Assembly: GCF_965363235.1 (NCBI RefSeq)
Contig: NC_134841.1
Span: forward strand, 35,245,440-35,309,439
Source of the DNA: Mytilus galloprovincialis
Lineage: Eukaryota; Mollusca; Bivalvia; Mytilida; Mytilidae
Direction: 5' to 3'
Length of the DNA: 64,000 nucleotides
Under the pieces are notes generated by a model that had not been told where the DNA came from, did no database searches, and saw only the letters and a list, made by a program, of their open reading frames with translations. A program made the position numbers and the translations under genes. Below, piece after piece: positions 10,401 to 25,400 of this stretch; the stretch's first letter is position 1, and every line of letters begins with the position of its first letter.

Positions 10401-13400
10401 TAAACAGTAAAATTGTTTTTAAAACTTCAAGGTAGTACATAACTGTTTCTTGTTGGTCTGTAAAAGGTTTGCTAGTTCAATAAACCAGATGACAAATTAT
10501 ATTGCTCCCTATATATATAGTCTCCGTTTAATGTGAGAAACGCTTATAAAGTTGTTTATCAATTTTGTGACGTGATTGTTACTAATTGATTAGCTATGTT
10601 AATGTACCGTTCAAATCCGAAAAGTTTAAAGAAAGAGACATTATCCAATAGACGACCCTTGCTTACGAGTTTTCACTCCGTGACATTTCTACCAATCTTA
10701 TTCAAATTAGTTTGTGTATTTGATAACAACTCTTTAGTAATATATATATATATATATATCAAATAATAACCAAAATTTTGTTGGAATCGAATTTAGTTTT
10801 AACTATTTCGTGCACGCTTATGAGTACCTTCTACTTCGGTTTACAGCAGATTCCAACGAGTATGAAGCCACAGGTAGATTCTTTGGTTAGCTTCCTTGCT
10901 AGCTCAACCATGAAATGATTATTACCTTAAATTGTGGAGGAGCATAGCACCAATTCATCATCCAATGAAAACACTCGTATCACCTGTTTGTAATATGTAT
11001 GTTTCATACAAACAGGTTTACCTAAACAACTTTGCAAATTAAATTGTATTTCTTATAGTCTTTGATTGAATTAAAAAGTTCTTTGTATTACAATAAATTA
11101 GAGGCGAGGTACGGTTTATATTTTGTTCAAGGATGATAATATTTAGTATTGATTCAATGCTAAACAAATGGAAATTTTATAGAAAATCTACAGCATTTCC
11201 CCTTGTACTCTCATGTTTGGTTAACTTTTCAATGCAACGAAACTATAAATGATAATGCTTGCTCGAAGTTTCCCCTTTGTATATGTACAAAAAGGTCCAT
11301 CTCTATTATTCATTATCTTTGCTGTTTTTATACTATTGCAGTTTGAAAAATTTGTTATTCAAAGGCAACAGAAGGGGTCATAAACCTTATATTTACGCAG
11401 TGATTGTACCATTGTAAAGTACATACACATAACTGGATTTATAAATGAACTGAGTTATTGATTGAAATAAAATTGGCAAATCAAACACACCTACTACCTT
11501 CTTGCGAGTTGTAATTATCAATAAATTTTATAAATTTAGATTGAACACTTTTTTCAAACTGACTTGTAAAAACAAGTAAAACTAGTTTTACAATGTTTAT
11601 ATTCTATCACTAGTTCTGATTGGTTCTCTGTTTAACTATTGACTCCACCCAAAGGCTTGTGTACCTTACATAAAAATGATTTCACGGTTAAGCTAGCAAG
11701 GAAACTAACCAAAGAATCTACATGTACTCGTTTGAATCTTCTGTAAGTCTAATCGGATTTATTATATGCTGCAACTAAGGAATAAGAAAGAAAATCAAAC
11801 GGACTTGATAAATAAATAATGTACTGTTTATTCCAGATCAAAAGCAATTACTTACGAATACAGTATCCACAGTATGCCCTGCATCTTACACTAGCCCATG
11901 GCTTATACATGCTATCATTGACACAAATCTTTTCTGGAGGATATACTCTGCAATTTATTAAATCTTTGCATTCTGAAAAAAAAAACAGCCAATCAAACAC
12001 AATGTAAATTAAATAAAATTTCTCATAGTCGTCAGAATAAAAAAGGATCCGAAAAGGGTTCGAATAATAATTAAACCATAGGCTCTTTACATAACATTTG
12101 ATATTGATGTGACACGTGACAAAATTTCAGCTTATATCATTGCTGATTTGTCAAAAAATGACCAATGAGAAAATATGTAAACAATACCTGTATCTGTTTT
12201 GTTAGCATCTGTATTGCTGTACTTGTCTGTTACGTTGATGTTTGGGTAGGTCACTACAAACAGAATGTATATACATACTAAAGCATATTACATTGCAAAA
12301 ATTCGGCATAGTCTACCGGAGACTATTTCATATAAGGGCAGAACACTTTATATGCAATTCATTCTTGGATGTTTCTTTGATCTTGTCGTTTTTCTTTACC
12401 CCATTCGTTGTAAAAGAAGACATAACACGTGCTGGACTACTTCTTTCATTCTGTCCGGTTGTTCGTGCGACCGCAAAACCTTGAGTAAACCGTTTTGGCA
12501 ATAGTTCCTTGGCTTGATAATGCTGAATTGTAGCGTGTTTACAATATTTGAATCCACCGTACTCGAGAAGCTGAAGCTTTTTGCTGATGTATCAATGAAT
12601 AATACACAGCAACGTATGTCTAGACCCGGGTTTGGTAATGTGTTAACATTTAATACCTTTTTCTTTGAGTATGTATGTGTTAAAAAAAACTGGACTCTCT
12701 CGTATTGATTCGTTTGTTTTATATCCTCCTTTTTCATTGTTTAACATATAGGCACTTACATGCACGTTTCTGTACATTGTTCAAATACAATGTGCGTTTT
12801 GTCGAATTAAATGCTTTACATATGAATGGATATTTAGATAATATGAGCATAATAAATGGGATGCAGTAACGGTAAAGTTAAAAAATATATTTTGAATGTA
12901 TCTTCAGGTGAGTATGATATGTCTAACTGTAACTTTTGTCACGATGTCCATCCAGAAAATTAAACAATATACGGTTTCAGAATGAATTTCCGGTCTCGTG
13001 CGTACTAGAAATTGAATTCAGAAACATTTATTGTGTGTATGTACTGAAATCAATAGCATACGTCATTATTATCCCTACCTGTGTTTGTAGGTGGTGTTAA
13101 TGTACCTGGCATTGGTGTTGTGTTCGCTGTGAATGAAATATGTATGATTATCACTTAGTAGAGATTTATCGTTTAATATACCTTATCATGAAAATGACCA
13201 AAATCAGAAAATTAAAATAAGAGTAGGTTTAATCAATCTTTTACAAAATAAGTCTTAGGATAGAATCACAAACTCTTTAGGATTTGGTCAGTACATTATT
13301 TTGTTGACTTTTTTTAAATTAAAATTACTAAATATAAAAATATAACGCTTTTTCCAAGGTAATAATGACTAGCATTTTATGTGTAAAAAATGAAAAAAAC

Positions 13401-16400
13401 AAATATTGTGAACAATTTTATGCATTCTTTATAATAGTTTGTATACCTTGCTCTGAATTTTTAACAAGCAAACATACAATGAAACATACACATAGTAAAG
13501 CAGTATGCATTGATTTATTTTGAGAATATCTATATTCTTTTTTCGTGATTCTAATAAAGAGCAGCAAATCGAGGGTAAAATCGATGACAAAGCATTTCTT
13601 AAAAATCTTTTTTTTACCAAAGTATAAGATACAAGAAACCAGACTTTTTTGTCTTAAGACTCATTTTAATTTAAGATGTTTTTATCACAGAAAAATAATA
13701 CGAAAACCGGAAGCTCGTTTGAAAAATTTACATTGATGCATATTTATTTTAAATTGACTGATTAATTGAAAAAAAATAATTTACTAGATTGTGTGGGCAT
13801 TTGTAATGTTACTAAACAACTATGATAAAAATAATCCTTGAATATTAAATATAAAACTGTTTACATTTGTATTTATAAATGTAGTATATTTCTTTTGTGT
13901 TCAACTAAATGCATCTTTTGTTAAAACAATTAACTAGTTGTCAGGGGAGATAAACATTAGTACATATCTTTCTTCTTATTTAAAAAATACAGCTTTTATT
14001 ATAACCCATAATTTTTCCTTCGTATTTAATCGGTTTTGTATCAAATTGTTTGTTCACTACACAATGGGACATTTCACCTTTATTTGAATGTATACTTACG
14101 TTTGGTTGGAGCTGGAGGGTTTGTTTTAGGAGGATTTGTCTTAACAGGGGCTGATGTGACAGGAGCTTTGGATGACGGAGGGTTTGTTGGAGCAGGTGCT
14201 TGTGTTGTTTGAGGTTTGGTGGGTCCTTTCATGGTTGATGAAGCTAATGGCGTTGGTGGTACTTTCATAGTAGTTCCTTGTGCCAAATGATAAATGCATG
14301 GATAAAGCAGCACGCAAAGCAAAAACGAAATTAAGCAAGCATTGGAAAGGTTGTAGAAGTAAAGCAAAAGCTGAACTAATAAATAGTGGTGCACCAGAAG
14401 CAGGTTTAGAAATTATCCTTCAAGAATTAACCTCACTAATTTCGACAAGACATTTGTTTTATATTCTATTAATTGAAAGAACAACGTACTGGAACATATG
14501 AATTCGAATATAATTTGACTTCTATGAATGATTTCATTTTATTGAAATCGTCGCATGATATTTAATTTTATGTCGTTCATTATTTGTACTCTAATTCATT
14601 CTAGCCATTGACATCCTTTAGATTAATTGCTAAACATATTTGTTTTAACAGGTTGTTGCAATTTACTGACCTGAATCTGGACCGGACCCTGTTCCGGCAG
14701 CTGTAATTAATAATATTATTTTTATCAGTTGATATAGTGAATGAATGAGAAAATCAACGTTTTACATGGCATCATATGTTTTGTAAAATTGTTGAAAATA
14801 TACATTATCAGAATTTATTTATTTATTGAAATGATTACTTGTTTGTCTTAAATTATTTTGATTTTTAAGACATAATCATTGATAAAGCTTCAAAAAATAG
14901 ACTGATATCAAAAATACTGAGCTCCAATTCAAACACATCAAACGATATGGAAAATAACTGTCAAATTGATTTTTGAATTGATTGGTTTGGAAATTTTACA
15001 AAAGAAGTAAAAGATACCAAAGAGATAATCAGATCCAACAGTTGATAACAAATTGACAATAGCATGGCAAAACAAACTAAAATGAAGACAAAACTATTTT
15101 CTTTATTTGAGGAAAAATTGAAAACAGCATGTCCAAAACAAACCGGCTGAACTTAACTGTTGATAAAACCCAAACAAACCAAAAAAGGCTTTTACTAAAT
15201 TACCCCTACCAAAAATCAAGACAAAGACAGCTGATAAAACCCAAACAGAAACTAAATTACCCCTAACAAAACATTGTTGAAGTGAACTTAATCTTAATTA
15301 TTATTCATAGTTTCTTTTACTTACATGTTCCGTTCTTTGTTCCATTTCCTATAACATTAATTCATGGTAGATATTATTTCTATTTTGGATGTTAGCATTT
15401 GAATTATTTGTATCAAATGTTGTTGACGTAACAAAAAAGGAGAGAATTTCTAAATGTTAATATCGTTCCAACTTTTAATTAGCATGCAAATTATGCAAAG
15501 GATCTCATCTAGACAATATACAACTATTTATCCTTTCCTTTTATTCTCTTAATGCTGGTAGTGTATTCAACAAAATTAGTAACCTTACCTGCTGTTGAAA
15601 CACTTCCACTTCCTGCAGTTGATCCAACCATTCCTGAACCGGAAGTTGTGACGACTGGACTGGCAGTGGTTCCAACAATTGGTGGTTTACTATTATTTGG
15701 TTGAGATCCTGTACCACTATCTATAATGAGTGCTTGTAATGTTACTTTCAAACATCGTAGAGAACATAACTATTGCTTCATTGTTAGATAGAGATTTATC
15801 GAATTTATCAGATTCTAGTGTTTAGTAATAAATTTGCACGAAAGAACGGGATTTATTATATCATTTATATATGTCCCGAGATACGAGTTGTAATAACAAT
15901 GAATATTCTAGAATTAACACTTTTTTTTAAACTGCTTACAAAGTAGACAAATGTATGTGCATCTGGTTAGTTTCTGTTTTTAGACCATTTTACCCAATTC
16001 TTATCTTAAAAACTGTCAGAGTGAAATATTAAAAAGCACCCATTGTATCAAGTTTTATTTGAGATGCACGATAATAAGCTGGATAAAAACTGAGCTTAAT
16101 AATGTATTTTGACATAAAAGATTTATTCTTGTTCTCAGTAAATATTACAAAAAGTAGTTTCATGTGTATAAGATACAGGATAACTTTATTTGATTTTTTT
16201 TTTTTTTTTTTTAGTTTTAACGCCACTTCTAAGCATCGCTTTTGGGCTATTTCGTAGCGGCCAGTTTTTATTTGGTGAGGGCAGCCGGAGTGCCAGGAGA
16301 AAACCACCGACCTTCGATAAGAAAACTGACAATCCTATTCAATTAAGATTGGAGTCGAGTGCACCCGCAGGAGCGTGGTTCAAACTCACAACCTCAATGT

Positions 16401-19400
16401 TGACAGGCTAGTGATTACAGTAGTAACTACTTTGACCACTTGGACACCGAGGCCCCAAGATTACTTGTTGTAACATGTATAATTAGCTTGTATGAATGAT
16501 CCCCAAAGCCAACGTTTGATACATTTTTACTTTGTTTTTGTCAATCTATTCTCGCATTCAACCATAAAGAGCCTCGTTTCCAAAATATATTATTTTATTT
16601 GTAATTTATTTACCAGTATTGTTTCCGGTTGCATTTGTTGCTGCAGCTGTTGGTGCTGTGAAAAAAAAAAACACTTTATAAAATATTTGGACATTGACGC
16701 TATGAATTATGTTGATCTGTTCTTATAACAACTATGTGGTTTCTAATTCCTTAACTTGTTGCAAGAAAATATATTAACTTATATTATTGCATAAGCCAAA
16801 CACCGATTAAAATACTAACAGTTTGGGGTGATTGGAAATATAAAAAAAAGTAGTTCACAATTAGAATTTTATCAAATTATTTTTTTTTTTTATTATTTAT
16901 AATCAAATTTTATCTGTCAGTTATTCATTTGATGGAATAAATCAATTCCTGACAATTTTGTAGTTTCATTTAAATATATAGCAGCAAAATATCAGAATAC
17001 ATTTTAAGGACATAACAAAATTTAATTACAGTATAGATTGACCTAGTCTATACAAAATATAAACACGGACTTAATATATATAAACATTAACACATTTTCA
17101 TAAATGGCACCAACACAATAATTCTTTTTGACAATATTAAAAAGTAATAAAACTATATTTAGAAATACACAGAAATTATATATGTAAGTTCGTATGATTT
17201 TGATAAATTGCATGGATATCAACAAAAACTGACTATGCGCTAATCGGCTTTGTTCATTGATGAAGGTCGTATGGTGTACTATATTTGTTAATTTCTGTGT
17301 CATTTGGTCTCTTATCAAGAGTTGTCTAATTCACAATCATACCACATCTTCTTTTTTCTATCTATTTGAAGCAACGAAACCTTAATATGTCGATAACACT
17401 CTGAGTCGACATTAATAGGCGGATCCAGAGGGAGCCCTGGGGTCCCCCCATTATTTTGGAAAGTATATAGGAAATCACTGATGCATGACTGGCGCGTCTC
17501 CTAAGGGTTGTCAGTGACCCCCACCCCTCTCATGAAAATTTGTAAATCCGCCATTGACATTAAAACTTAATGTTGTTTAACTTGCGTAAATTGTTATACG
17601 ACAAGGCTATCGTATTATAATGATAATGGTTGATTGCAAATATGACTAACTTTGTTCCAAGGATGCATCTTAATTTGAACAACTACTCATTTTTTGTATA
17701 TAGTTTATGCATGTGAAGCGCTTTTTCGTGTTAAAATCACCATGAGCGTCAAAGCTGAATATTTGGAAGTCAGTGATTTATGAGAGCCGAATCAGTTAAA
17801 GAGCTATATGAGCTATGAAGTTTTAAAAAAATAATTGATAATATTAATAGTTTTTAAGTGCATTTAAAATTATGTGCGTGCACACAATATGTGACTACAG
17901 AACAATCCCCGTCTGGTACGCTCGTGACCAAATTTGGAATACAATTATTTCTGTATATGTTCAAGAACGTTTAACAAAAGGGCAACAGCTAAATAATAAA
18001 AAAATGTTCAGGTCAATTTTGACTGAGGGAGTTACAAAATTGGTTTTAGAATAGTTACATAGACTTATACCGACAGTTTCCTTCTCGGTGATCGAATTAA
18101 CCTAGACTGTGTATTTGATTAGTTTCAGTCGATTTACCACTAATTTCCTAGTAAACAATTCTTCGAAAATACTTGATTTTGAACGGAATTTTTAAATAAT
18201 TAGTACCTACCTTGTGTAGTTGCTGGTGGTGCTTGAGTTGTTACTGGAGCCTTTGTTGGAGGTTGTGTTTTGACTGGAGCCTTGGTAGGGGGTTGTGTTT
18301 TGACTGGAGCCTTTGTAGGAGGTTGAGTTGGGATTTCTTTTGTTGGTGGTTGAGTTGGAGGTTGTGTTTTTACTGGTGCTTGAGTTGGTGGTTGTGTTTT
18401 CACTGGTACCTGTGTTGGAGGTTGTGTCTTTACTGGTGCCTGTGTAGATGGTTGCGTTTTTACTGGCGCCTTTGTTGGTGGTTGAGTTGGTGGTTGTGTT
18501 TTTACTGGTGCATTTGTTGGTGGTTGCGTTTTAACTGGTTCCTGTGTTGGGGCTTTGGTACCTTCAAATAAAAATTATTTGAATAATATAATTATACAAA
18601 GTTATATGAGTTTGAAAGTTTCATATTTTTTTACAGTGTTGAATACCTCAAATCTGATTGAATAATGAATTCCTAAAGAAATCAAACTAAAAACTCCCAT
18701 TTTGACTTTAAAGCAAGGAACACCTTCACGTTATATTTCATCTAGTGTATGGATAAAACATCACCATCTCAATTAAAAGGGGTTCTGTGTTCAAATATCT
18801 CTGTTAAACAACGTTTCCTACAAAAAATGCCTTTCCGATTATCGAAAACTGTATCTAACTTATTTTAATTTTCGTTTTGTGTTTCCTTAGGTTTGCTTAC
18901 CCGTCGGGAGCACCTGAGATCATCCCCAGTTTTGGTGGGGTTCGTGTTGCTTAGTCTTTAGTTTTCTATGTTGTGTCATGAGAACTATTATTTGTTTGTT
19001 TGTCGTTTTTTTCATTTTTGGCCATGGCGTTGTCAGTTTGTTTTCGATGTATGAGTCTGACTGTCCCTCTGGTATCTTTCGCCCCTCTTTTGTTGAATAG
19101 ACGTTTTCTAAACATTTATTTTTATTGAAAGATTAAAACCAATCTAAAGCTCAAATACAACATTTTTTTATCTAACAAAATTAAAACACAATTATGATAA
19201 CTAGAGGCTCTCAAGAGCCTGTGTCGCTCACCTGTTACTGTATTTACTGATGTCGGCCATCTTGGTTGGCAGGCAGGGTCATTAGACACTTTTTTTTAAA
19301 AAAAAATACCCTTGTAATGATTGTGGCCAAGTTTGGTTAAATTTGGCCCATAGTTTTAAAAAAGAAGATTTTTGTACAAGTTACAAAAATGACGAAAAGT

Positions 19401-22400
19401 TGTTCAATATTGACTATAAAGGACAATAACTCCTTAAGGAGTTCTCTGACAATTTTGGTCATGTTTGACTTATTTGTAGATCTTACTTTGCTGAACATTA
19501 TTGCTGTTTACAGTTTATCTCTATTGATAATAAAATTCAAGATAATAACCAAAAACTGCAAAATTTCCTCAAATTTACCAATTCAGGGGCAGCAACCCAA
19601 CAACCAGTTGTCTGATCCATCTGAAAATTTCAGAGCAGAAAGATCTTGACCTGATAAACAATTAAACTCTGTCAGATTTGCTCTAAATGCTTTGGTTTTT
19701 GAGTTATAAGTCAAAAACTGCATTTTACCCTTATGTTCTATTTTTAGCCATGGCGGCCATCTTGCTTAGATGGCCAGGTCACCGGACACATTTTTTAAAC
19801 TAGATACCCCAAAGATGATTGTTGCTAAGTTTGGTTAAATTTGGCCCAGTAGTTTCAGAGGAGAAAATTTTTGTAAAAGATTACTAATATTTACGAAAAA
19901 TGGTTAAAAATTGACTATAAAGGGCAATAACTCCAAAAGGGGTCAACTGACCATTTCAGTCATGTTGACTCATTTGTAAATCTTACTTTGGTGAACATTA
20001 TTGCTGTTTACAGTTTATCTCTATCTATAATAATATTCAAGATAATAACCAAAAACAGCAAAATTTCCTTAAAATTACCAATTCAGGGGCAGCAACTCAA
20101 CAACCGGTTGTCCGATTCATCTGAAAATTTCAGGGCAGATAGATCTTGACCTGATAATCAATTTTACCTCAATGTCAGATTTGCTCTAAATGCTTTGGTT
20201 TTTGAGTTGTAAGCCAAAAACTGCATTTTACCCCTGTGTTCTATTTTTAGCCATGGCGGCCATCTTGGTTTGATGGCCAGGTCATCGGACAAATATTTTA
20301 AACTAAATACCCCAAGGAATATTGGGCCCAAGTTTGGTTAAATTTGGCCCAGTAGTTTCAGAGGAGAAGATTTTTGTAAAAGTTTACGGACGACGGACGA
20401 CGGACGACGGACGCCAAGTGATGAGAAAAGCTCACTTGACCTTTCAGGTCAGGTGAGCTAAAAAAGAAATGACTCACTTTGGTTATCAGGTTGTGGAGTT
20501 GTTGCTAAAAGAAAGCAAACACATATAAACCAAAGGTTAACGCTATTTCAGTAAAACAGAGTTACATTTAAATATCAAAAATACTTCGGGTTTCATTTTT
20601 TTGCACCAAAAATGTAATTGTGCCACGACATTGATTGAATCCCAATTGTTTAAGATGTTGTAAGCCAATAACAACTTTTTTTGCTCGCTTGTGAACATAG
20701 TACCAATATTTCATTAACGGCGAATTATTCTTGATGTTATATTTCTTGTTCTTAATTAGTTACTGATTTTGTTCATTCATATTTAAGTTATATCAGATTT
20801 GGTTCTCATTTTACAGTTCATTGTACATTTATGTCTTTTTCTTATTGTTTCACTTTTTCTGGTTGAAGGCTAATGGTGAGTTATTTCTGGTTGAAGGCTA
20901 ATGGTGAGTTATTTCTGGTTGAAGGCTTATGGTGAGTTATTTCTGGTTTTACCATTATGTTCTCTTACGTTAATCATTGCCTGCCCATTTTTGATAGGGT
21001 TAATAGAATAAAGAGCAATAGGCAAACAAATATATAGAAAAAATACTGTACAAATTACAGAACAGAGAAATGAATGACCCCCATCCTGTCAAAGAAATTG
21101 CACGTTTATTATATTAATGTTTACCTCCTCCTGCTGATGATCCGGTTCCGCTTCCTGTTAAAAAAAATGTTTAGATATTTAAAAGAATAAAAAGGCGAGA
21201 AATATTTTTTATCGTCAAATTTCATAATTTGAATTATTCTATGGTATCACTTTTTATTTTTCAAAGAAAGAGATCATTTTCATAGGTTTTCTGATAAAAA
21301 AAAATGAATTAAGTAAATTCTTGGATTGGTTAATTCACACTACATAGACCAAAAATATGTTATGGAGATAAAGTAGAAAATATAAAGAACTATATCTTTT
21401 CTATGCATTCACAATTCGTTTGATGTAACACCATGGACAATTCATTCAATAAAATGCCATTATCAAAGCATCTCCTACACTATCTTTTTCAACGAACTCA
21501 CAAATAGTTGTTTTGCTAGATACATTAAAAATTATGATCGAATGATAACTCCTTAACATAATTGTTTTTATACTTTACGTCTACACAATTTTTGTTTTCT
21601 CTTATTTTGTATTACTTGTTGGTGCAAATAATATAGGCTACTTCAATGACTTACAATGAATTCTAAAATAACACCTAAAAACTTACCTGTACCACCTTTA
21701 GTTGTAGCTTCTGGAGCCTCTGAAATAATGTATTGGTATAATCAAAGGTATTCTTATTTTAATTTTATTTTGTTTCGTTTATTTTTTCCAAATACTTTTG
21801 TTTTAAAAAATTCACATCTATAAAATGACAAAAGCTGATACAATATTTCAGTATTTAACTGTTACTTTTAAAATCTCTCTTGAATACCTTCCAATATAGA
21901 GAATAGCAGTACATATATTGTTTATTTCCAGCAGAATGGGTTATTTCCCTTATCTCGTTCACTTGACTGATGTTCCCCTAATTTGACATTTTAACCTATT
22001 GTGTCTATTTGTTTTGTTCACACATCGTTGTCGATGTAACGGATTTTTATGCGACTGTCATACAAGTGAGGGGATTAGCTATCTATATAACCAAGTTCAA
22101 TCCACCATTTTCTACATTAGAACATGTCTGCATCAAGTCAGGTATATGACAGTTTTTATCCATTCGTCTGATGGTTTTGAGATATTGTTTTTGCTATTCA
22201 CTTAAGAAATTTTCCTCGGAGCTCGGTATTTTTGTTATATCACTATTTTATGGCCTACGACTGTGATCTGTTTTTACTTATTTCATTCACCACATAAGAG
22301 GTATGACAACTGATTTTTTTATTATTTTAATCCATGATGTACACGCGAACACATTTTGTTTTTGTTTTAGCCAGAGAATTGTAGGATATATATGATCCAA

Positions 22401-25400
22401 TGGATTTCAATTATAACCATTGTGTTTACTTTATTAACATCTACAATAGTACATCGGAGTAATTGTTTATGTTTGGCAGGTAAGTTTTGTAAAAACTTAA
22501 TATTCTTGTATCCTTGATGTTTGTCATTATTTTCATAAGAATCAGAATTAAAATCCATGTAATTGTTTCTTTTATGACAATGCATCAAACGAGTATATAC
22601 AATATACATTTATTTCAGAAGTTGCTCTTTATTATATAATGGAAGGCAAGTTTAATTGGAGTGTTATAAAAAAATCATATTTTACCTGTTGTGGTCAGTT
22701 CACTATTATTTCCAAAATCTACAAATAAAACGAACACATCTAATGTCGCAAACATGAATTTCTAAAAGTGCTAAGTTAACAAATTCAAATCCTTCGGGTT
22801 CGTACATGTGATTGTTTTTGTTGTTATCTTTGAGTCTATCTTTTTTTTAAAATATTTGTCTGTCAATAATAGATATTTAAATGTTCTTTCAAAGTTTGTG
22901 TTGCCTGTGAGCGATAAGAAGCTAGACATATTGTACCGACATTGTTTTTTCTGTCATAAAATATACAGAAAACAACGGATTGCACCAGAAAACAAGGACA
23001 AAGCACAGATAGAAACCGACGATATAACACCGATAAAAACAGACGGCTAAACACAGATAGAAAACAAAACAGCAGAACACAGAGAGAAAAAAAAACTTAA
23101 AAACTGTTTGCTTGCGAGATGTATTTAAAGTTGTTCATTCTCATGTACGACCACACCTAAATAGCCTTTAATTCTAATAATAGTATAACAAAATGATCCT
23201 AGATGAATGTAGTATTTTACCACATTTTCAGTTTGACTTAGTTTTAATAGTAAAATGGATGAAAAACATTCTGGTTTTAGCAAATTTGAAATATAATACA
23301 TTGTAGCACTAAAAAAGGCATATAACTTTTTTGTATATGCATTATGGGTAGTTTACTACTTACAATTACAAATGTAAATACATAAATACATTTTTTTTTC
23401 ATAAGCCGATGTATTTTAGTAACTTATTTTTAAATACAGTAGTAGCATTCAGCAATTTTAGAAATATTTAGTTAAGATAACAAGTATTAAAATTTTTAAC
23501 CAAGTTGATGAAGTTTTTAGAGTCTTAACTTTTTATAGTTGATTTAATGTGTGCTTTTAAACATATTTTGGTCTATTTTTAACTTTGACAAAGTAGTAGT
23601 TTCGTGTTTGTACGAACTGAGTATATTTGTTCATACATGTAAAGCGCTTATAGTAATTGTAGTGTTATATAATGCGCTATACAAATGCCTTGTAATAAAT
23701 AATAATTGCATATTACCAATAACATTTGGTTGTTTTTGTCCTCCAGCACTTGATCCTATTGATAGAGCATTGTCTTTAGGTTTTGGTTCGGGTGTTGTTG
23801 GAGCCTCTGTAGTAGTTGTTGGTTGAGGAGTAGTGGTAGTTGGTTGAGGTGTCGTTGTTGTTGTTGGGGCTTCAGTTGTAGTAGTTGGTGGTTGTGTAGG
23901 TTTTGGAGTGGCTTTAGGTTTGTCTGTTCCAAAGAATACATTATTTCCTTCCGATGCACTGGATCCTGCTCCAAGGTTTCTTCGTTTTCCACCTATATTA
24001 AAATTAAAATATATTTTCGAGACATGCATTTATTTACTTCGAGACATATTATTCCTATTCACAAATATCAAATAACTAACATATACCTTTAAGATATTCT
24101 ATTTGATTTATTTTTCTTTTTGTTACACTTTATCGTTGAAAAGCAGTAATTTAATTTGAATTATAAAATTGTATGAGGATAAACGTAAGACAAAATGATA
24201 AGAATTATGAATTTCTAATAGGTTTAAAAGCAATCAATAAAATAAGGTTAAACCAATATTGATCTAAACACAAAAAGCACACATAGACAATGTATCCTTT
24301 TCATTAGATACGTACAAGCAAGAGATACATTACTTGAAAAAAGCATATGATGATAGGTATTTGAAAAATGACAGGGGAGCTATATTGCAATATTTAGTAT
24401 TACAGAAGCTGTGCACACCACTGGATGTTCTATCAATTGCTATTATAAATGATCAATGAAATGACCATAGTGATTATGAAAAGGGAGAACTGTTACACAT
24501 TCACAATAGATGCGTAGTCAAAGTTTAAGTTATGGTTTCTTTTGTTCGTTACTAGAAACAAAAGAAGAATCATCTAGTCGGTCATATGTTGGCGAACATT
24601 TATTATTAAGATATGATAATTGTCCACAATTTATGATGGCAACATATATGGATACATGAGGCATATGAGTTAACTGTGTAATCCCTCTTTACCTAAAGAA
24701 TTTATAATTATTAATATCATTAATTCATTAAAAATATTAGCGTTGAGAATCATCGTTTTAGACCTTTCGTCGAAATATCATGATACAATGTTTCGTAAGA
24801 TCAAAACATTCAATTATATCAATTTCCTCGCTGTTATGAAATTGTTTATAGTGTTTCAGTAACTATCTGAGGCTCTATATAAAACATGATATTGAAATCG
24901 AACGAAATATAAGTAACCAATTGACTGTTTCGTCATAGGCACTAAATCTTGAAGGGAAACAGCTTTAGATTGAATAAACAACAATTTATTACATAAACCC
25001 TAAATGAAGTGCTTAATTATATTGATGAATATGTGACTTTACAATGGGATGAAAGATGAATGAAAATGACAAGGAAAAACATATATTCTATTTTTATTTG
25101 AATGATATAATGTTTACATATAATGCATGATAAATAATTAATTATTTACCAGGGAAAGGAGGAGCCATTGTTCCTACAAATAAAATAGAATAAACATTAA
25201 AATATAATTGACAACAATTATTGAAATATTACTTGTGAAACTGAAAAAAGCTACCCCCGAAATCAAAATAAGTCAAAAAAAGTCTTACAATATGATTCGG
25301 TAGGCGATTTCTATTACGAAAGCCTCTTTGTTAACAAAGTTTACTATTCTCAAAAAGGAATGTATGAAATTAATATGTTTCGTCAGTATTGCTACATGTA

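Larger units (their letters stand above)
9449..11855 (-). other. Intron 23 of the ShK/CBM14 gene
   Basis: No exon found. Contains an (AT)n run at 10,739-10,759 and a long-TIR element at 10,840-11,748; the remainder is featureless AT-rich DNA. Confidence 0.6.
16656..18210 (-). other. Intron 15 of the ShK/CBM14 gene
   Basis: Contains a repeat shared with 37.9 and 40.9 kb (17,225-17,365) and a small TIR element (17,418-17,552). No exon seen. Confidence 0.55.

Noticed and set aside
12242..12737. Overlapping frames of 64-113 codons on both strands
   Set aside because: They lie in an intron of the ShK/CBM14 gene, overlap each other and show no domain.
16377..16456. tRNA gene
   Set aside because: A and B boxes are present but the sequence does not fold into a cloverleaf with paired acceptor ends, and it ends in a poly(A) tail, so it is a SINE.
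18212..18571. 119-codon plus-strand open frame, very rich in Cys, Trp and Leu
   Set aside because: It is the antisense of the decapeptide-repeat exon 15; its apparent repeats come from reading PVKTQPPT codons backwards.
19389..19649. 86-codon frame, and a similar one at 49671-49883
   Set aside because: Both lie in dispersed repeat family D; the frame is not kept between units or copies.
20856..20946. CRISPR-like array
   Set aside because: Direct 28 bp repeats with no unique spacers in a eukaryotic intron.
23756..23992. 78-codon minus-strand frame rich in Gln and Leu
   Set aside because: An alternative frame of mucin exon 10; the phase-1 frame joins to neighbouring exons and this one does not.
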